A stretch of 64,000 nt of DNA from Chlamydia serpentis (GTDB taxonomy: Bacteria > Chlamydiota > Chlamydiia > Chlamydiales > Chlamydiaceae). Position numbers and translations under genes: made by a program. Each line of letters begins with the position of its first letter. Position 1 is the stretch's first letter. The stretch lies in contig NZ_LT993738.1 of NCBI RefSeq assembly GCF_900239945.1, positions 868,001 to 932,000 of the forward strand, written 5' to 3'. Below are positions 58,877-64,000 of this stretch, piece after piece. The notes under the pieces were generated by a model, which saw only the letters and a program-made list of their open reading frames with translations, was not told the origin of the DNA and ran no database searches.

Positions 58877-60322
58877 TTAATTCTTTCTTTTCGGTTTTTC
58901 TTTAAATTCTAAATCAAACGGTATTCCATATAAATTAAATGAAGATTTTAATGTGTTTTTTAAGTAATACTCGTAATGTTTGGTTAATAGTGATTTTGCA
59001 TTTATAAATAATAGAAATTGGAGAGGAGTTGTAGTTTTTTGAATCGCATAATAAATTCTCAGTCTTCGCCCTTGAATCACTTGAGGGTGATTCCGATGCA
59101 ATGCAGAAGCAAGAGTTTTATTTACGAGCGGTGTAGGAACTTTATTTGATACAATGTGATGTAGCTCATCAATGGTAGAAAAGATATTTTTAAGATTGCG
59201 TTTAGTAGTGGCAGAAATACAAAGGATCTTAGCTTGTCCTAAATAGGGATCAGTGGATCGTAGATCTTTGCAGTAGTGTTCCATCCGTACACCATCCAGC
59301 AAGTCCCATTTGTTGACTAATATGATATGCGGTTTTTTTCGTTTTGCAATCAAAGAAAGGATTCGTTTTTCATAAGAAGAAAGTTTTTGTGTTGCATCAA
59401 TAACAAGAAGACAAATATCAGCACGAGAAATAGCTTTCTCAGTTCGAGATGAAGAAATCCACTCTATGGAATTCTTGACACTCTTCATTTTCCTCAAACC
59501 AGCGGTATCAATAAAAAGGTATTGACGATCCTTATGAGCATACAGAATGTCGATATTATCACGTGTAGTTCCAGGAGTGTTATCAGTAATGCAGCGTTCT
59601 TCATTGAGGAGACTATTGATAATAGAAGATTTTCCTACATTAGGACGGCCAATTAGGGCGATCTTGAGAGTCTTATGATGATGATGTTGAGGAGCTTGAG
59701 CAGTTATTGGCTCTTCAAGAGAAAAACCCTCAGTAAATACTTCGGAAAAGTCAGAAAATTCGGTTTCTTGATCATTAATCATAGGGTTTATATCGTCTTC
59801 TGCTTGTTCGTCAGGAGATGTTTCTGGTAAATTGGGTGCTACTGACTTAATTTTTTCAAGCAGTATATCGATATGTTTATCATGAGCTGTTGATGTGGTT
59901 ACAATAGAAGGAATTCCCAATTTATAGATCTCATGAATTTGTAGTTCATCCTCGCGGCTATCTGCTTTGTTTGCTACTAAGATCAAAGGTTTTTTTAAGG
60001 GAAGAAGCAGGTGTGCTAGGCGGGCATCTTCTTCTGTTATGCCGCAGCGAATGTCAATCACCAGTAATAGGATATCGGCTTCCTGAGCACCAGCCAAGGC
60101 TTGCTTATAGATATGCTTTTGAAAATAATCTTCGGAGTTTTGATCGACACCTCCCGTGTCGATTATCTGAGCAGGGACGCCAAGAGTATGCATCTCTCCG
60201 TATAGACGGTCCCGAGTCGTTCCTTCTTGAGAATTTACAATTGCTAAGGAACGCTTACATAGCCGATTGAAAAGAGATGACTTCCCTACATTGGGTCTTC
60301 CTAGGATGGCTATTCGTAGCAT
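58877..60322 (-). CDS. der: Ribosome-assembly GTPase Der (EngA)
   Basis: The 481-residue GTPase needed for 50S assembly has two G domains: GRPNVGKSS (8-16) with DTGG and NKAD, and GRPNVGKSS again near residue 225 with DTAG and NKWD. They are joined by an acidic linker of about 45 residues containing a QHHHHK stretch. A C-terminal KH-like domain ends in a basic tail (EKPKRKN). The histidine run makes the linker unusual in composition. Confidence 0.97.
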   Translation of the reverse strand: MLRIAILGRPNVGKSSLFNRLCKRSLAIVNSQEGTTRDRLYGEMHTLGVPAQIIDTGGVDQNSEDYFQKHIYKQALAGAQEADILLLVIDIRCGITEEDARLAHLLLPLKKPLILVANKADSREDELQIHEIYKLGIPSIVTTSTAHDKHIDILLEKIKSVAPNLPETSPDEQAEDDINPMINDQETEFSDFSEVFTEGFSLEEPITAQAPQHHHHKTLKIALIGRPNVGKSSIINSLLNEERCITDNTPGTTRDNIDILYAHKDRQYLFIDTAGLRKMKSVKNSIEWISSSRTEKAISRADICLLVIDATQKLSSYEKRILSLIAKRKKPHIILVNKWDLLDGVRMEHYCKDLRSTDPYLGQAKILCISATTKRNLKNIFSTIDELHHIVSNKVPTPLVNKTLASALHRNHPQVIQGRRLRIYYAIQKTTTPLQFLLFINAKSLLTKHYEYYLKNTLKSSFNLYGIPFDLEFKEKPKRKN

Positions 60323-60436
60323 AACAGTCTCTGGTTGTTTCTGAGTAATTACACAGAAAATAATAGGAGTTAAAAAATTAAACCTAAAGAGATAAATGTA
60401 TTTGGGTTGTAAAGGAAAGACTTTGTTTAAATTAAC

Positions 60437-61669
60437 TTATTTCCAAAATCCTTTTTCTTGTAGAAGTAACAAAATTTTTTCTTTGTCGAGACATTCATTT
60501 TCTATAGATAGAGTCTCTGCTTCTTTGAGTAGGTCACCGAGGAGTCTTCCGGGGGCAATGCCCTTGGCAATCAAATCAGGAGCGGAAACGACAGGAGATG
60601 ATGTTTTTATTCTTAGTATAAACTGTTCTAATCGGGCTTCAAGTTCTTGTACTCGAGAGATAAAGTGCTGCTGCCTACAAGGATCTTTTTGTAAAGCTGA
60701 GAAGAGTTCAAGAAATAGAGGAGCTGTTGAAGAGGCTAGAAAATGAGCCCAAAATACACGATTACTAGACTGGTTTTGGAAATGAGGGAGTACTTGATAC
60801 CAAGACTCTATGAATTTTAATTCTTTATTAGAAACGCGTAATCTTCCGAACGCTACTGTTGCTGCTTCTTCAGTTACTCCTTGAAATAAGGGTAATAAAA
60901 AGAGTATTTCAGGAAAATGAGTTGGGTTTAACTTGCGAGCAAATTCGGTAGTGGTTCTTAGAAGACTGTAAGGGATGTCTTTAAGCTCGGGGAAAATAAA
61001 CATTAAAATTTTTAGCTTAATCAAGAGAGACAAGGCTACATAGGGATCTCTTTTAAGCATTTTTTTTAATTCTTGCCAGATACGTTCTGGAGACACAGCC
61101 TTAACCAATGTTGGGGCTTCTTTGATAATGGCACGTTCTGTGGCAGGGTCTATGGTAAAGCCTAAAGTAGAAGAAAAGCGTACAGCACGCAAAATACGAA
61201 GTTTGTCTTCTGAGAACCTTAAACGGGGGTGGCCTATAGCGCGAATAACTCTCTTTTCAATATCACGAGCTCCTTCCACAAAATCAAAAACCTTATCTTC
61301 GAAAGGATCGTAATACATTCCGTTAACGGTGAAATCTCTTCGGAGGGCATCTTCTCGTATAGAAGAGAATATGATTTGGTCGGGATGACGTCCGTCTTTA
61401 TATTCTCCATCAGATCGAAATGTAGCTACTTCAAATAGGCGCCCGTCTTGCTTTACTACGATAATACCAAAAGAAACGCCAATACTAATAACATCGGAGA
61501 AAATTGTAGAGACAATAGTTGGTGAAGCATTAGTAGCTATGTCGATATCCTCAAGAGGCCTATTCATGAGCATATCTCTAACACAACCGCCAACAAAATA
61601 TGCCTGATACCCTGCATTACGTAACTTTGTAAGAACTTTTTTTGCAGCTTCTACGGCAATTGTTGTCAT
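60437..61669 (-). CDS. pcnB: Poly(A) polymerase / tRNA nucleotidyltransferase family
   Basis: The 410-residue class II nucleotidyltransferase has GGCVRD, the metal-binding DIDIAT, RRDFTVNGMYYDP and RAVRFSSTLGF motifs, as in PcnB and CCA-adding enzymes. ATG 61669 is preferred over GTG 61672. Sequence alone does not separate poly(A) polymerase from CCA-adding activity. It follows clpX by 30 bases on the same strand. Confidence 0.88.
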   Translation of the reverse strand: MTTIAVEAAKKVLTKLRNAGYQAYFVGGCVRDMLMNRPLEDIDIATNASPTIVSTIFSDVISIGVSFGIIVVKQDGRLFEVATFRSDGEYKDGRHPDQIIFSSIREDALRRDFTVNGMYYDPFEDKVFDFVEGARDIEKRVIRAIGHPRLRFSEDKLRILRAVRFSSTLGFTIDPATERAIIKEAPTLVKAVSPERIWQELKKMLKRDPYVALSLLIKLKILMFIFPELKDIPYSLLRTTTEFARKLNPTHFPEILFLLPLFQGVTEEAATVAFGRLRVSNKELKFIESWYQVLPHFQNQSSNRVFWAHFLASSTAPLFLELFSALQKDPCRQQHFISRVQELEARLEQFILRIKTSSPVVSAPDLIAKGIAPGRLLGDLLKEAETLSIENECLDKEKILLLLQEKGFWK

Positions 61670-61699
61670 CACACCCTGAAAATTGTGAAGGAAATAAAG

Positions 61700-62965
61700 T
61701 TATGCTATAGCTTCTGGGGTCCTTCTGATAATTATTGGCGCTTTGTTTTCTGCGATAGTGTCTTCTTGAATATGAATAGCTTCTACTGTAGGATCTGAAG
61801 GAATTTCAAACATAAGGTCTCTAAGCAGATTTTCTAAAATCATACCCAGAGCACGCGCTCCTGTTTTTGCTTGCTTTGCTTTTTTTGCTATAGCATATAG
61901 AGCTTCTTTTTTGAACACTAACTTAACGTTTTCTTCTGCAAATAGCTCTACGTATTGTTTTACAATAGCATTTGTAGGTTCTGTAAGGATAGCAACAAGC
62001 TCATCTAGGGAGAGCTCTTCACAATTTACAATACAGTTAAATCTTCCTACAAATTCGGGAATCATACCAAACGCAATGAGGTCTTCGGTTTCAACCTTAG
62101 CAAGTAGGTGATCTCGATTTTTCTGAGATAGATCTGCTTGATCGTCAGAAAAACCTATTGTTGTTTTCCCCAATCGTTTAGCGATAATCTTATCCAGATT
62201 TACGAACGCTCCTCCTACGATAAACAAGATATTTTCAGTATTAACACGGATATACTCTTGGTTAGGGTGCTTACGTCCTCCTTTTGGGGGAACATTTGCC
62301 GTAGTTCCTTCAACAATTTTTAGCAAGGCTTGTTGGACTCCTTCTCCGGAAACGTCTCTAGTAATAGAGACATTTGCAGTTGTCCTACCGATTTTATCGA
62401 TTTCGTCGATATAGATAATTCCACGTTCTGCACGAGCTACATCATAATCAGCAGCTTGTAGTAATCGTAAGACTATGTTCTCTACATCTTCACCGACATA
62501 GCCAGCTTCCGTTAGGGTCGTAGCATCTGCAATTGTAAAGGGAACATCTAAAATTTTTGCCAGGGTTTTTGCTATCAATGTTTTCCCAGATCCCGTCGGG
62601 CCTAGGAGAAGAACATTAGACTTTCCATAGCTGACATGTTTGTTTTGTAGCAAAGCTCGTATACGCTTATAGTGATTATAAACAGCAACAGCTATCGTTT
62701 TTTTTGCTCTTTCCTGACCGATGACGTAATCATCGATATGTTGTTTGATCTCTTTGGGAGTGAGTACCTTTAGGTCCGAAGGCTGCAGAGGGGGTTCTGA
62801 AACTGCAGGTGAGGACACTGTAGAAGTCGGCTTTTTATCTAAAATCCCGGAGCATAATTTGATACAGTAATCACAAATATATACGGAAGGACCTGCGATC
62901 AGCTTTTCTACATCTTTTTCAGATCGACCGCAAAATGAACAAATAGTTAGATTTTTTTTATTCAT
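61700..62965 (-). CDS. clpX: ATP-dependent unfoldase ClpX
   Basis: The 421-residue AAA+ protein starts at ATG 62965 with AGAGAG upstream (GTG 62971 adds two residues). The N-terminal zinc-binding domain has Cys 9, 12, 31 and 34. Then Walker A GPTGSGKT, Walker B ([10 protein letters not shown]), the RGKXAN-like pore region and sensor motifs ([10 protein letters not shown]). It feeds unfolded substrates to ClpP encoded just upstream, a pairing that fits the clpP2-clpX order known in Chlamydia. Confidence 0.98.
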   Translation of the reverse strand: MNKKNLTICSFCGRSEKDVEKLIAGPSVYICDYCIKLCSGILDKKPTSTVSSPAVSEPPLQPSDLKVLTPKEIKQHIDDYVIGQERAKKTIAVAVYNHYKRIRALLQNKHVSYGKSNVLLLGPTGSGKTLIAKTLAKILDVPFTIADATTLTEAGYVGEDVENIVLRLLQAADYDVARAERGIIYIDEIDKIGRTTANVSITRDVSGEGVQQALLKIVEGTTANVPPKGGRKHPNQEYIRVNTENILFIVGGAFVNLDKIIAKRLGKTTIGFSDDQADLSQKNRDHLLAKVETEDLIAFGMIPEFVGRFNCIVNCEELSLDELVAILTEPTNAIVKQYVELFAEENVKLVFKKEALYAIAKKAKQAKTGARALGMILENLLRDLMFEIPSDPTVEAIHIQEDTIAENKAPIIIRRTPEAIA

Positions 62966-62974
62966 ATTCACTCT

Positions 62975-63586
62975 CTAAGTGCTACTTGTATCTTTATTAG
63001 TTTCTTTTGCAGAGGTTACCACTTTATCGATAAGTCCATATGAAATCGCTTCTTCAGCTCCCATGAAGAAGTCACGCTCGGAGTCTTCTATAATTTTTTC
63101 TATAGGTTGGCCCGTGCATTCGGACAAAATGTTTGCTAAATGTTTTTTCAATGTTAGAATTTCAGCAGCTTGTAATTGGATATCAGCAGATGTACCGATA
63201 ATCCCTCCTGAGGGTTGGTGAATCATCATACGGCTATGCGGCAGGGCATGACGCTTTCCTTTGGTTCCTGCGGATAACAAGAGAGCTCCCATGGAAGCAG
63301 CTTGACCAATACAATAAGTATTCACATCACAACCTAGGAAACGAATGGTATCATAGATTGCTAATCCTGCCGTGATATAGCCTCCTGGGGAGTTGATAAA
63401 AATTTGAATATCCTTTTTGGGATCCTCAGACATGAGAAAAAGCAGTTGAGCGATTACTGTATTTGCGAGGGGCTCCGTGATTTCCTGACCGATCATTACA
63501 ATACGATCTTTCAGAAGGCGGGAATAAATATCCATGGCCCTTTCACCACGGCCCGTATCCTCGACAACATAGGGTACTAGCGTCAT
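62975..63586 (-). CDS. clpP2: ATP-dependent Clp protease proteolytic subunit (ClpP2 type)
   Basis: From ATG 63586 ([15 protein letters not shown]), which has GAGG at 8 bases, the product is 203 residues. ATG 63592 sits too close to that site. The triad is Ser 98 (QAASMG), His 123 (MIHQPSGG) and Asp 172. Chlamydia has two ClpP subunits; the one next to clpX is ClpP2, and synteny places this gene there. clpX begins within 10 bases of its stop. Confidence 0.95.
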   Translation of the reverse strand: MTLVPYVVEDTGRGERAMDIYSRLLKDRIVMIGQEITEPLANTVIAQLLFLMSEDPKKDIQIFINSPGGYITAGLAIYDTIRFLGCDVNTYCIGQAASMGALLLSAGTKGKRHALPHSRMMIHQPSGGIIGTSADIQLQAAEILTLKKHLANILSECTGQPIEKIIEDSERDFFMGAEEAISYGLIDKVVTSAKETNKDTSST

Positions 63587-63620
63587 TTGCATTTCCTCAT
63601 CAAATAATTTTCATTTTATG

Positions 63621-63640
63621 TCATAAGCTCTAGCTTATGA
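63621..63640. repeat. Palindrome between tig and clpP
   Basis: TCATAAGCT (63621-63629) and AGCTTATGA (63632-63640) form a perfect 9-base inverted repeat with a two-base centre, 35 bases upstream of clpP and 125 bases past the tig stop. No T run follows on either strand, so an operator or RNA-processing site is as likely as a terminator. Confidence 0.45.
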
Positions 63641-63764
63641 AACGACTTTAACAAGATAGCTAAAGCTTTTTTAAGCTGTCTAGGTTAACAATAAGCTTAG
63701 ACATTAAAATCTCGAATTCTATGTTTAAGACTTTCTTGGGTCAAGTATTTTCCTCTACCTAAAT

Positions 63765-64000
63765 TTATGCAGAAGGAGTTGTTGTTAACTGTTCTGCTTT
63801 CCGAAGAACATGTTCTATAGCTTTGCTATAGGTCAGTCGATCTCTAGCTGACATAACGAGTTCTTGTAAGGTATCATTGGAAATGTCTTTCGGGGGCTGG
63901 GCTCCGAAGCGCTCTTTTGAACATACATCTATCATGTATTGTAGTTCTTCGCGGCTAATGGTGAGTTTTGCGTCAGCAAAAATTTTATGGGTTAAAAACA
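63765..64000 (-). CDS. tig: Trigger factor, C-terminal end only (runs off right edge)
   Basis: The minus-strand frame enters at 64000 and ends with TAA at 63765-63767. The 78 visible codons read through [17 protein letters not shown] and [20 protein letters not shown] to the end QLTTTPSA. This helical C-terminal part and the position before clpP-clpX match trigger factor, the ribosome-bound chaperone, as in CT707. The rest of the gene is outside the window. Confidence 0.88.
   Translation of the reverse strand, partial: FLTHKIFADAKLTISREELQYMIDVCSKERFGAQPPKDISNDTLQELVMSARDRLTYSKAIEHVLRKAEQLTTTPSA

Overview
The window is chromosomal DNA of a Chlamydia species. Support comes from the gene content and order: a polymorphic-style outer-surface family, type III secretion (T3S) modules split into a copB/copD translocator operon and a sctJ-K-L-R-S-T operon, a reduced type II secretion (T2S) cluster, bilobed-hydrophobic inclusion-membrane (Inc) type proteins, and runs matching the C. 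trachomatis orders CT588-CT554 and CT697-CT707. The HAF-repeat/autotransporter cluster between rsbU and eno, and the expanded small-protein family between sctJ and lipA, point to the C. pneumoniae lineage. The exact species cannot be fixed from sequence alone.

Layout. 1-352: start of rsbU (minus). 700-7401: four HAF-repeat genes, two with a C-terminal autotransporter barrel and two without; the fourth is convergent. 7648-16173 (minus): eno, then the compact run thrS-parA-pGP6-D-like-CT584-like-trpS-uvrB. 16371-21318: a drug/metabolite-type transporter (plus), then the T3S translocator operon scc2-(CT577-like)-copB-copD (minus). 21547-33642 (plus): mutL, pepP, then a T2S cluster (secretin, ATPase, inner-membrane platform, three pseudopilin-like proteins and two uncharacterised partners), closed by an Inc-type gene. 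33871-38654 (minus): T3S basal body and export genes. 38655-42376: a locus of four small paralogous membrane-protein genes with duplicated promoter/leader DNA, an in-frame fused double copy, and decayed copies on both flanks. 42377-44682: lpdA-lipA. 45097-50502: a zinc-ribbon membrane protein, a SWIM/SNF2 helicase and a branched-chain amino-acid carrier. 50702-64000: mnmE-nth, psd, a TPR protein, secA, der, pcnB, the clpP-clpX pair and the 3' end of tig. Relative to C. trachomatis, the CT554/CT697 junction lies between brnQ and nth.

How the genes work together. The T3S translocators, chaperone and basal body serve host-cell injection. The T2S and autotransporter genes serve export across the outer membrane. 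SecA feeds both the latter two. The Inc-type proteins are predicted T3S cargo for the inclusion membrane. The rest is housekeeping: glycolysis, tRNA charging and modification, lipoate use, DNA repair, phospholipid synthesis and proteolysis.

The least explained part is the 38.9-42.4 kb small-protein locus. Its copies share nearly identical C-terminal modules and a duplicated promoter plus long leader, differ in the middle, and are flanked by relics, as expected for a recombining, diversifying gene family. Other points worth checking are the constant seven HAF repeats per protein, the absence of the usual Gly before the pseudopilin cleavage site, a MutL without visible endonuclease motifs, and an endonuclease III missing its fourth cluster cysteine. 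No tRNA, rRNA, CRISPR array or insertion sequence was seen.
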